DNA of 64,000 nt from an uncultured Bacteroidota bacterium. GTDB lineage: Bacteria; Bacteroidota; Bacteroidia; Chitinophagales; Chitinophagaceae. The stretch spans positions 1 through 64,000 of the forward strand of contig CAIOIZ010000156.1 of assembly GCA_903858475.1 (NCBI GenBank), written 5' to 3'. Both the position numbers and the translations under genes were made by a program. Under the pieces are notes generated by a model, which had not been told where the DNA came from, searched no databases, and saw only the letters and a program-made list of their open reading frames with translations. Shown here piece by piece: positions 11,208-19,917 of this stretch; positions within the stretch are counted from its first letter, which is position 1, and every line of letters begins with the position of its first letter.

Positions 11208-11233
11208 AATGGCTGCTGCGGTAGCCATTTTTA
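11208..11233 (+). terminator. Candidate terminator after clpX
   Basis: AATGGCT / AGCCATT stem followed by TTTT. Confidence 0.6.
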
Positions 11234-11397
11234 ATTGAATCATTTCTCCCCAAATTTCAAACATCCTCCCTTCATTTTAGGTGATTGATTTATTTCAATT
11301 TATTTTTACAACCTACAAGTGTTTAGCTTTGAACTAAGTGCCAGTTCAAACTGAACCAAATCTGAAGGGTCAAATAAATATTTAAAGTAAAAATAAA

Positions 11398-12660
11398 ATG
11401 GTTGATGTTATTTTAGGCCTCCAATGGGGCGATGAAGGGAAAGGCAAAATTGTAGATTATTTTGCTCCGGGTTATGACGTAATAGCTCGCTTTCAGGGAG
11501 GACCGAATGCTGGACATACACTTTATGTAGATGGTAAAAAAACAGTGTTGCACCAAATTCCTAGTGGTATTTTTCACGAGGACAAAATCAACCTGATAGG
11601 CAACGGTGTCGTTTTAGATGCAGTTACTTTAAAAAGAGAATGCGAAACAGTGGCTTCCTTTGGTGTTGATTATAAGAAAAATTTATATATCAGCGAACGT
11701 GCCCATCTTATTTTGCCTACCCACCGTGCGTTGGATAAAGCAAGTGAGTTGGCAAAAGGAAATGAAAAAATTGGCAGCACGTTGAAGGGAATTGGGCCTA
11801 CTTATATGGATAAAACAGGTAGAAATGGATTGAGAGTGGGTGATTTGTTGGATAAAAATTTTACGACGCAATACATCAAGTTGCGTATGAAGCACCAACG
11901 CTTGTTGGATAATTTTAATTTCGGAGAAGATATTACCCAATGGGAAGAGGAATTTTTTGAAGCCATTGAGTTACTGAAAGAATTTAAAATTGTAAATGGA
12001 GAATATTTTATCAATGACAAAATTCAACAAGGCAAAAAAGTATTAGCAGAAGGAGCACAAGGCAGCATGCTTGATGTTGATTTTGGCACTTTCCCCTTTG
12101 TAACTAGCAGTAATACTATTTCTGCAGGGGTTTGTACAGGATTAGGTGTGGCTCCTCAAAAAATCAAGGAAGTGCTGGGTGTTACCAAAGCTTATTGCAC
12201 TAGGGTAGGCAGCGGACCTTTTCCTACTGAATTATTGGATGAAACAGGTGAGTTGATTAGAAAAACGGGAAATGAATTTGGAAGCACTACAGGAAGACCT
12301 CGTCGCTGCGGTTGGATTGATTTGGTGGCATTACAGTTTGCATGCATGATTAATGGAGTAACCCAAATTGTAATGACCAAGGCAGATGTCTTGGATGGAT
12401 TGAGTGAATTGAGTGTTTGTAATGCATATAGTGTAAATGGGGAAGAAAAAAATTATGTACCCTTCCAAATGAACAGAGTGCCTATTGAACCCATTTATAA
12501 GCATTTTGAGGGATGGCAAGCAGATATTACCAATATCAAGGATTTTGGTTCAGTACCCGATAAAATGAAAGTGTATATCGAGTATATAAACCGTTTTTTG
12601 GGTATTCCAGTGAAATATATCAGCAATGGTCCAGGTCGTGATCAATTGATACTTGCATAA
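11398..12660 (+). CDS. purA: Adenylosuccinate synthetase
   Basis: VDVILGLQWGDEGKGKIVDYF; GPNAGHTLY; TSSNTISAGVCTGLGVAP; TTGRPRRCGWIDL. Confidence 0.98.
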   Translation: MVDVILGLQWGDEGKGKIVDYFAPGYDVIARFQGGPNAGHTLYVDGKKTVLHQIPSGIFHEDKINLIGNGVVLDAVTLKRECETVASFGVDYKKNLYISERAHLILPTHRALDKASELAKGNEKIGSTLKGIGPTYMDKTGRNGLRVGDLLDKNFTTQYIKLRMKHQRLLDNFNFGEDITQWEEEFFEAIELLKEFKIVNGEYFINDKIQQGKKVLAEGAQGSMLDVDFGTFPFVTSSNTISAGVCTGLGVAPQKIKEVLGVTKAYCTRVGSGPFPTELLDETGELIRKTGNEFGSTTGRPRRCGWIDLVALQFACMINGVTQIVMTKADVLDGLSELSVCNAYSVNGEEKNYVPFQMNRVPIEPIYKHFEGWQADITNIKDFGSVPDKMKVYIEYINRFLGIPVKYISNGPGRDQLILA

Positions 12661-12737
12661 AAAATAAAAAAAACATTGATTTTTTTTTGGCTAATTGAAA
12701 ATCCCTTATAAATTTTACAGCACAATTCGTTTAAACC

Positions 12738-13160
12738 ATGGCAGTAAAAAGTTCCAAAGAAAAAAAGGCAACTCCTAAAAAGACTGCAGTATCCTCTACT
12801 GCTGTTACTAAAAGTGCATCAAAGACTAAGAAAGTAGTAGATGATGACGAGGATGATTTTGATGAAGAGGAAATAGTGAAGCCTTCCACGAAAGTGAAAG
12901 CCGCCACTAAAAAAAGCAAATCTGATGACGACGACGAGGAGGAGGATGATGTAGAAGTAGATGACGATTGGGAAAAACAAGAAGAAGAGGATTCTTGGGA
13001 TCCTGATTTTGATGAATTTGATATTCCTAAATCTAAAGGGAAAAAGGCTGTCGGAAAAAAATCAAAGGAAGAGGATGATTTAAAATTAGAGGATGATTTC
13101 AAAGATCTAGGTTTTGATGATTTAGATGGCGGTGGATTTGACGAGGAGGATGATTTTTAA
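12738..13160 (+). CDS. Low-complexity, intrinsically disordered Lys-then-Asp/Glu-rich protein
   Basis: 140 aa; Lys/Ser/Thr-rich N-terminus (KKATPKKTAV...SKTKK) then long acidic tracts; co-directional between purA and pabB with 15 nt to pabB. Confidence 0.75.
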   Translation: MAVKSSKEKKATPKKTAVSSTAVTKSASKTKKVVDDDEDDFDEEEIVKPSTKVKAATKKSKSDDDDEEEDDVEVDDDWEKQEEEDSWDPDFDEFDIPKSKGKKAVGKKSKEEDDLKLEDDFKDLGFDDLDGGGFDEEDDF

Positions 13161-13175
13161 GCAGTATATTTAGCT

Positions 13176-14477
13176 GTGAATAATTACAACCAATATGCTG
13201 TAAATAATTTTACTGCATTCAGAAATAAAATGTTGAACTGGGCCAACCAGTTCAACATTTTTTGTTTTTTAGACAACCAACAATATTCCACAGACGAAAA
13301 TGCCTTTGAATGTTTATTAGGAGTAGGTGCAAGGCATACAATTCATCTTCATTCGGGCAATGCTTTTGAATCCTTAAAAGCATTTCATAAAAAATATCCA
13401 GGTTGGCTATTTGGACACTTAGGCTATGATTTAAAAAATGAAATAGAAGCTGTCACATCAACAAATACGGATATCATTGGCTTTGAAGATGGCTGTTTTT
13501 TTGTTCCGGAAACCGTTATACAGGTTTTCAAAAAGCATGTAAGAATCATTAGCACCGGCAATGCAACGGCTTTATTTGATGAGATAAATAATTACAGTGA
13601 AAAGCATGCTGTTTCAAATCAGCCTCCTCCTATAGCTATTCAAAGTAGATTTTCCCAATTGGAATACATCGAAACCATCAAAGCTTTACTGGAACATATT
13701 CATGTTGGGGATTGCTATGAGATTAATTTTTGCCAGGAATTTTTTGCTGAAAATGTGTGGATTGACCCAATTCTTGTGTTTGATAAACTATGTACAATAT
13801 CTCCTAATCCCTTTGCTGCCCTTTATAAACTCAATGATAAATATTGCATTTGTGCCAGTCCAGAAAGATTCTTAAAGAAACAGGGATATAAATTAATATC
13901 TCAACCTATCAAGGGTACTAGTCCAAGGGACTTGCAAAACCGTACCAATGATGATTCACTGAAAAATCAATTATTCTGGAGTAGCAAGGAAAGATCAGAA
14001 AATGTAATGGTGGTAGACTTAGTAAGAAATGATTTGAGTAAAATTTGTACAAAGGGCAGTGTGAAAGTAGAGGAGCTTTTTGGTATTTATAGTTTTCCTC
14101 AGGTGCACCAAATGATAAGTACAGTGAGTGGCGAAATGCCCCCCGATTTGCATTGGGTGGAAGCCATTAGGGCTTGTTTCCCCATGGGCAGTATGACTGG
14201 CGCTCCAAAGAAAAAAGTAATGCAGTTGATAGAAAAATATGAAAAGTCAAAAAGAGGGTTGTTTTCTGGTGCTATTGGATATATTATGCCTTCTACCGAC
14301 GATTCGTTGCAATTCGACTTTGATTTTAATGTTGTAATAAGATCTTTATTGTACAATGCATCCGCTAAATCACTGTCCTACCAAACTGGCAGCGGCATTA
14401 CTTTTTACAGCGATCCCGAGCTAGAATATGAAGAATGCCAATGGAAGGGCGCTGCAATAAAAAAACTTTTCGAATAA
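13176..14477 (+). CDS. pabB: Chorismate-binding aminodeoxychorismate synthase component I
   Basis: GTG start; GDCYEINFCQEFFAE; ISQPIKGTSPRD; MVVDLVRNDLSKIC; FPMGSMTGAPKKKVMQLIEKYE; GSGITFYSDPELEYEEC. Confidence 0.9.
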   Translation: MNNYNQYAVNNFTAFRNKMLNWANQFNIFCFLDNQQYSTDENAFECLLGVGARHTIHLHSGNAFESLKAFHKKYPGWLFGHLGYDLKNEIEAVTSTNTDIIGFEDGCFFVPETVIQVFKKHVRIISTGNATALFDEINNYSEKHAVSNQPPPIAIQSRFSQLEYIETIKALLEHIHVGDCYEINFCQEFFAENVWIDPILVFDKLCTISPNPFAALYKLNDKYCICASPERFLKKQGYKLISQPIKGTSPRDLQNRTNDDSLKNQLFWSSKERSENVMVVDLVRNDLSKICTKGSVKVEELFGIYSFPQVHQMISTVSGEMPPDLHWVEAIRACFPMGSMTGAPKKKVMQLIEKYEKSKRGLFSGAIGYIMPSTDDSLQFDFDFNVVIRSLLYNASAKSLSYQTGSGITFYSDPELEYEECQWKGAAIKKLFE

Positions 14478-14502
14478 AAAATTCTGTCATTGGTCTATAT
14501 TA

Positions 14503-15030
14503 ATGAGGTATTCGACGATTAAAAAAAGGAATCTTATATTTAACAGAAATTTGCATATGCTAAGAGTAAGGATATTGATAATTGCAGTAATTATGTCTTC
14601 AGTTTCTCCACTGCAGGCACAAAAAGCTACAAGTAAGTTTGTAAGTAAGTATGCTGATTTGGCAATTGCATTAAAGGAAAAATGGGGTATACCAGTATCG
14701 ATTATTTTGGGAGTTTCTACATTAGAGTCGGGTAGTGGCACTAGTATTAATTGTAAGCAATTGAATAACTATTTTGGTGTAACAGGTAAAAATCATTTGA
14801 AACACCGTCGCACAATGTATAAGCAATATGCCAGTGCAGAAGAATCTTTTGATGATTTTTGTGGAATTATTTCTAGGAAGAAATATTATCCAAAATTAAA
14901 AAATAACATGAGTTATCAAACTTGGCTAGCTGCTATGAATCATGGAAATTATGCTGGAGCTAAAGATGTTTGGGTGTCAAGGGTGACCAATATTATTAAA
15001 AAACAAGGTCTTTATAAATACGATAAATAA
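14503..15030 (+). CDS. Glucosaminidase (GH73 / FlgJ-like) domain protein
   Basis: Signal peptide; IPVSIILGVSTLESGSGTS...NNYFGVTGKNH; ASAEESFDDFCGIISRKKYYPKL. Confidence 0.85.
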   Translation: MRYSTIKKRNLIFNRNLHMLRVRILIIAVIMSSVSPLQAQKATSKFVSKYADLAIALKEKWGIPVSIILGVSTLESGSGTSINCKQLNNYFGVTGKNHLKHRRTMYKQYASAEESFDDFCGIISRKKYYPKLKNNMSYQTWLAAMNHGNYAGAKDVWVSRVTNIIKKQGLYKYDK

Positions 15031-15039
15031 ATTCGGTAG

Positions 15040-16395
15040 ATGAATTATCAAAGGCAAGTCCTGCTCTTCACCCTCTTTTTTTTAGTTTCATTGATTGCTG
15101 CCACCGTGCTCTTTCATTTCTACCCTTCTTTGGCAGGATCTACTTTGCGGCCAGTTAATATTGTTTCCGAAATAGTTAAAGACAGTGCCAGCAATGGAAA
15201 GAAATCGGTTGTAACTAAAAATGGCAAAATAGTAAAAGGCAATATTATTGTAAAAGACTACTTAACGGAAAAATCCTTAATAAATTCCTCTGGTGATAAA
15301 TTTGCACTTCAACATTTTCTTAAAAAACTAGCTGCACTAAAAAAAGACAAATCACGGAAAGTTAGGATTGGATATTTTGGTGATTCATTTATAGAGGGTG
15401 ATTTAATTACACAAGACTTGCGGAAGCAATTACAAGATACCTTAGGAGGTGATGGGGTTGGGTTTGTGCCTATCCGGTCTATCACAGAAGGTTTCCGGCA
15501 AACTATTATACAGCATTCTTCTGGCGATTGGGAGGAAGTGAGTTTTAAATCTGATAATCATGCAAGCGCCCAACTTTTCTTGTCGGGGCATAAGTTTTTT
15601 CCAGGGAATAATAGTAGTGTTTCATTTCGAGCTAGCAACCAGCCCCACCTCGATCATTTTGTGCATGCACAAGTACTTTATGGCAAAGCCTCTAATGGAA
15701 ATAACACAACTGGATCTATCTCCATCAATAGCCAATCATATACCCTGCATGCAAATGATGTTTTCAATGTAGATGAAATTAATCTTGGAAATTGTCAAGC
15801 TGTGAATATGAGTGCAAGTCCCTCTGGCATTCCCATTTATGGTCTTTCTTTCGAAACCCCTGTAGGCATTATGGTGGATAATTTTTCTTTCAGGGGTATC
15901 AGTGGGGTAGAATTGGATAATTTTTCTGAAGACTATCTGAGGGCAATGCAAGCTAAAAGGCCCTATGATCTATTGGTATTTCAATATGGCCCGAATCTTT
16001 TATTTAAAGGAGAGCTAGTGGAATTTAAATGGTATCAGAAAAAAATGCTGCCTATATTACAAAAATTAAAAAAAGCATTTCCACAAACTAGTATACTATT
16101 GGTGTCTACTGCAGATAAAGGGTATAAGTATGCAGGAGCATGGCGCACTCAAAAAGGAGTGGAGCCCTTGGTAGATGTGCAATACGATATGGCCAACAAT
16201 GCTGGATTGGATTTTTTTAATTTATACAATGCTATGGGAGGTGAAAATTCAATGGTAAAATGGGCCACCGAATCGCCGACATTAGCAAATAAAGATTATA
16301 CACACGTGAATTTTAGAGGTGCAAAAAAGATAGCAGATATTATTTATAACGCGATAATGAAAGAGTTTGATGATTATCAAAAGCATGGGGATTAG
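15040..16395 (+). CDS. SGNH/GDSL-type hydrolase-like secreted protein
   Basis: Block I YFGDSFIEGD; GxN-like FQYGPN; block V DYTHVNFRGAKKIADII; N-terminal TM/signal. Confidence 0.8.
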   Translation: MNYQRQVLLFTLFFLVSLIAATVLFHFYPSLAGSTLRPVNIVSEIVKDSASNGKKSVVTKNGKIVKGNIIVKDYLTEKSLINSSGDKFALQHFLKKLAALKKDKSRKVRIGYFGDSFIEGDLITQDLRKQLQDTLGGDGVGFVPIRSITEGFRQTIIQHSSGDWEEVSFKSDNHASAQLFLSGHKFFPGNNSSVSFRASNQPHLDHFVHAQVLYGKASNGNNTTGSISINSQSYTLHANDVFNVDEINLGNCQAVNMSASPSGIPIYGLSFETPVGIMVDNFSFRGISGVELDNFSEDYLRAMQAKRPYDLLVFQYGPNLLFKGELVEFKWYQKKMLPILQKLKKAFPQTSILLVSTADKGYKYAGAWRTQKGVEPLVDVQYDMANNAGLDFFNLYNAMGGENSMVKWATESPTLANKDYTHVNFRGAKKIADIIYNAIMKEFDDYQKHGD

Positions 16396-17200
16396 TTTTT
16401 TATTTTCCCTTTCTACTTCTTGTAGTAGTATCAATGCGGATACTGACCAGTCGTCTTTGTTAAAAGCAAAGGAGGGTGGGGGTATTATATTAGCCAATGC
16501 AAAAACTAAAGAACTTCAATTAGGAAATACCATAGCCAATAGCAATGCACTGGTTGCACTAAAATCAGTGATTAATAAAAATGATGCCGGTTTTCGGGTT
16601 ATAAATGTTTTGCATATTGGAGATTCTCATATAAAGTCAGGGCTTTATTCAGAGCCATTTATGCAAAAGTTGAATAATTATTATGGGCAAAAAAGAAAGG
16701 GAAAACTTTTCTTCAACTTTCAATGGTTTTGCAAAATTGGCACTAAGTATTCTGATTATAATGAATTGGCTGAATTAGATATTCAGTTGGTTAAATCCAA
16801 CCCTAATCTGGTTATTATTTCTTTAGGCACCAACGATGCGTTTTCGGGGTCATCGCATTCGAACTTTTATGCAAAAATTGATCATCTTGTACAAAAGATC
16901 CATGATCTAGCACCTCATGCAGCAATACTAATTACCACTCCACCTGATGGGTTGAAAAACACAGGTGGTTATTTTGAAGCGCTTCCAGAAATGGCCAATG
17001 TAGTCAATACCATCACTAGGTATTGCAGTGATAAAAATATTGCCTGCTGGAATTTACACCAGATTATGGGAGGAACATATGCCATTAATGCCTGGTATTT
17101 ACAGAAATTGGCAGCGCCCGATCGGGTGCATTATAGTGCTAAGGGGTATGCGAAATTTGCACAATGGCTATTTGATGCTTTTGTAAAAGCAATGAACTAA
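16367..17200 (+). CDS. SGNH/GDSL-type hydrolase
   Basis: Block I HIGDSHIKSG; block III LGTNDAF; block V DRVHYSAKGYAKFAQWLF; overlaps the preceding ORF by 29 nt. Confidence 0.85.
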   Translation: MMIIKSMGISFLFSLSTSCSSINADTDQSSLLKAKEGGGIILANAKTKELQLGNTIANSNALVALKSVINKNDAGFRVINVLHIGDSHIKSGLYSEPFMQKLNNYYGQKRKGKLFFNFQWFCKIGTKYSDYNELAELDIQLVKSNPNLVIISLGTNDAFSGSSHSNFYAKIDHLVQKIHDLAPHAAILITTPPDGLKNTGGYFEALPEMANVVNTITRYCSDKNIACWNLHQIMGGTYAINAWYLQKLAAPDRVHYSAKGYAKFAQWLFDAFVKAMN

Positions 17201-17228
17201 ATATTTAAATTTAATAACGAGTTATTAT

Positions 17229-18710
17229 ATGGGTTCAATTGACTTTGAAAAAATTTGGGAAAGTATTCTGTATAATCCAAAAGACCCCCTGCTTTTTAAC
17301 AGTGGCTTTTTTATATGGTTTTTTGCCATTTTTATTATTACCTATTCTTTTACTGCAAAGCATCGGAATGCGAGGGTACTGACCTTTACGCTTTTTTCAT
17401 TGTATTTTTTTTATAAGGCTTGCGGTTGGTTTGTTGGCTTGGTATTGCTTTCTGCGGTGATTGATTTTATCCTTTCCAACAGCATTTATAAAGTGCAAAA
17501 AAAATCAACTAAAAAATTATTATTGATTTTTAGTGTAGTCATCAATTTGGGTTTGCTTTTCTATTTTAAATACACGAATTTTTTCATCGGCCTTATGAAT
17601 GATTTCAATGGCGGTCATATTGAGCCATTGAAATTGATTTTGCCAGTAGGTATATCCTTTTATACTTTTGAGAACCTGAGCTATACAGTGGATGTTTATA
17701 GAGGACATTTCAAGCCCGTTACCCGCTTTATTGATTATTTGTATTTTCTTTCCTTCTTCCCCAAGTTGATGATGGGACCCATTGTACGGGCAGCGGATTT
17801 TTTGCCACAACTCAACAAGCCCTATTTTGTAAGTAAACAGGACTTTGCCGAAGGGTTTTATCTCATATTTTCCGGGCTCTTCAAGAAAATAGTTATTTCC
17901 GATTTTATCAATGTGAATTTTGTCGGCTATGTTTTTGATGATCCTAGTAAACATGTGGGTTTAGAATGCTTATTGGCTATTTACGGATATGCATTGGTGA
18001 TATACTGCGATTTTTCAGGGTATTCAGATATGGCGAGAGGCATTGCCCGTTGGTGTGGGTTTAATATACCGCCCAATTTCGACTCCCCCTATCAAAGCAA
18101 ATCAATTACAGAGTTTTGGAGAAGATGGCATATTTCGCTTTCCAGTTGGCTGAGAGACTATCTGTATATTTCGCTGGGGGGCAACCGAAAAGGGAAAGTT
18201 AGGCAGTATGTCAATTTGTTTATTACAATGCTATTGGGAGGGTTCTGGCATGGAGCAAGCTGGAATTATATTCTTTGGGGTGGTATGCATGGAGCTGCCC
18301 TTACCGTGGATAAAATAAAACTTTTTATCGGCGAGAAATTAAAAATAAGTGGCCGTTCATTTTTTGCAAAAGCACTAGGGGTGTTCTTTACCTTTCATTT
18401 TGTTTGCTTTTGCTGGATATTTTTTCGGGCAGATAGTTTTGCTGATGCTGGTGCAATGATTCATCAATTGCTTTATAATTTTGATGGAGCAGTATGGAAA
18501 GAAATAGGCGCTAACTATTATGCAGTATTAATGATAATGTTGCTAGGATTCGTTTTGCATTTTGTTCCAAAGTCAATGGAGGAAAAAGTAAAGACGGGGC
18601 TTGCTAAATTACCCTTGGCAGGTTATGTAATGGTAGGGCTGCTACTGTTTTTTATATTCCTGCAGATGAAAACAGCAGAACCGGTAATGCCGGTCTATCT
18701 TCAATTCTAA
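17229..18710 (+). CDS. MBOAT family O-acyltransferase (AlgI/PatA-like)
   Basis: Polytopic; LPVGISFYTFENLSYTVDVYRG; FPKLMMGPIVRAADFLPQL; TEFWRRWHISLSSWLRDYLYISLGGN; GGFWHGASWNYILWGGMHG. Confidence 0.95.
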   Translation: MGSIDFEKIWESILYNPKDPLLFNSGFFIWFFAIFIITYSFTAKHRNARVLTFTLFSLYFFYKACGWFVGLVLLSAVIDFILSNSIYKVQKKSTKKLLLIFSVVINLGLLFYFKYTNFFIGLMNDFNGGHIEPLKLILPVGISFYTFENLSYTVDVYRGHFKPVTRFIDYLYFLSFFPKLMMGPIVRAADFLPQLNKPYFVSKQDFAEGFYLIFSGLFKKIVISDFINVNFVGYVFDDPSKHVGLECLLAIYGYALVIYCDFSGYSDMARGIARWCGFNIPPNFDSPYQSKSITEFWRRWHISLSSWLRDYLYISLGGNRKGKVRQYVNLFITMLLGGFWHGASWNYILWGGMHGAALTVDKIKLFIGEKLKISGRSFFAKALGVFFTFHFVCFCWIFFRADSFADAGAMIHQLLYNFDGAVWKEIGANYYAVLMIMLLGFVLHFVPKSMEEKVKTGLAKLPLAGYVMVGLLLFFIFLQMKTAEPVMPVYLQF

Positions 18711-18715
18711 TTGGA

Positions 18716-19900
18716 TTAGGATTTGCTCCTGCCTGTTTTTCTGCTATATATTTTTTTGGGACTGGGATATATAGTATGAGTGCTTTCGATATTGTTTTCA
18801 CTTAACAATAATTGAACACACTCATTTAGAATAACATATTTATTAGCAAGAAATAATTGCATTTTATCGTCCGGTAATCTCAAATCATAGTTTCCGTTAT
18901 TGCTCATCATGGCATCAAACTCGGGGTTATACCTGTTGAATTGGGCTATATCCATTGTTAGGTTTTTTGCAATTACCAGCGAATTGTATTTCCCTGAAAT
19001 AGATTGTGTAGCCGTTTGTATTTGTTCCTCTTCCGACAGTACAGGTTTAATATCGTAAGGATTGGCAGATGGTATGCCCGTATTAAAATTGCCAGCCAAT
19101 GCATTGTTATTTACGCTAGTAGTTACACCACCTCCACCTTCCATAATATAGTGGGTTGCAATAAAGCGCTTGACATAGGTTCTGCTTTCTTCTGGTAGAT
19201 AATATTGCAGTTCCCAAAAATTCCTACTACCACTTCTTTGCATGGCACTCATCACTCTACCTGGGCCTCCATTATATGCGGCCATCACCAATAACCAATC
19301 ATGCAATTGTTTGTATAGGCTTAATAGATACCGTGAAGCGGCATGGGTACTTTTAAAATAGTCGGTACGCTCGTCTGTATAATTGTTGATTACAAGATTG
19401 TATTGTCTTGCTGTGGCAGGCATAAATTGCCAAGGCCCGCCCGCACCTTTCGAAGAAACAGCACCTGTTTTTAAATTGGATTCAATAACTGCAATATATT
19501 TGAGCTCCTTGGGTAATCCATATTGCATCAATATACTTTCAATTAAATTGAAATAAGGTTGGCCCCATCCCTTCATATTTTCTAGGTATTTGCCATGGCT
19601 CTTCATATAGGATTCAATAAAGCCAGTTGCATTACTATTTACCTGACCCGAATAAGGCATTGTTGGGTTATAGGCGAAATTTGAAAAAAGATTTTTAAAA
19701 CCATACCGAGTTACTTGGCTGAAGTATTGAACTTTATCTTTTGAAGGAATAGTTTTGGTTTTAATGACGGAGTCAATTAACTGATCCTCCTTTGCTTCTT
19801 CCACTACAATACTGTCTTGCGGAATTTGTTGCATAGTTTCTACACTTGCTCTTGAACCGAGCAAACAAAGTGAAAAGGCTATTGTAAAAAAATACTTCAT
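18716..19900 (-). CDS. Lytic transglycosylase, MltD-like (SLT domain)
   Basis: AVIESNLKTGAVSSKGAGGPWQFMPATARQYNL; MAAYNGGPGRV; signal peptide. Confidence 0.92.
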   Translation of the reverse strand: MKYFFTIAFSLCLLGSRASVETMQQIPQDSIVVEEAKEDQLIDSVIKTKTIPSKDKVQYFSQVTRYGFKNLFSNFAYNPTMPYSGQVNSNATGFIESYMKSHGKYLENMKGWGQPYFNLIESILMQYGLPKELKYIAVIESNLKTGAVSSKGAGGPWQFMPATARQYNLVINNYTDERTDYFKSTHAASRYLLSLYKQLHDWLLVMAAYNGGPGRVMSAMQRSGSRNFWELQYYLPEESRTYVKRFIATHYIMEGGGGVTTSVNNNALAGNFNTGIPSANPYDIKPVLSEEEQIQTATQSISGKYNSLVIAKNLTMDIAQFNRYNPEFDAMMSNNGNYDLRLPDDKMQLFLANKYVILNECVQLLLSENNIESTHTIYPSPKKIYSRKTGRSKS

Positions 19901-19917
19901 GTAAAGTATAGATAGTT

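Noticed and set aside
12731-13102. Ser/Phe-rich 123-aa ORF on the minus strand
   Set aside because: Exact antisense of the Asp/Glu-rich gene at 12738-13160; GAT/GAA repeats give Ser-rich antisense frames automatically.
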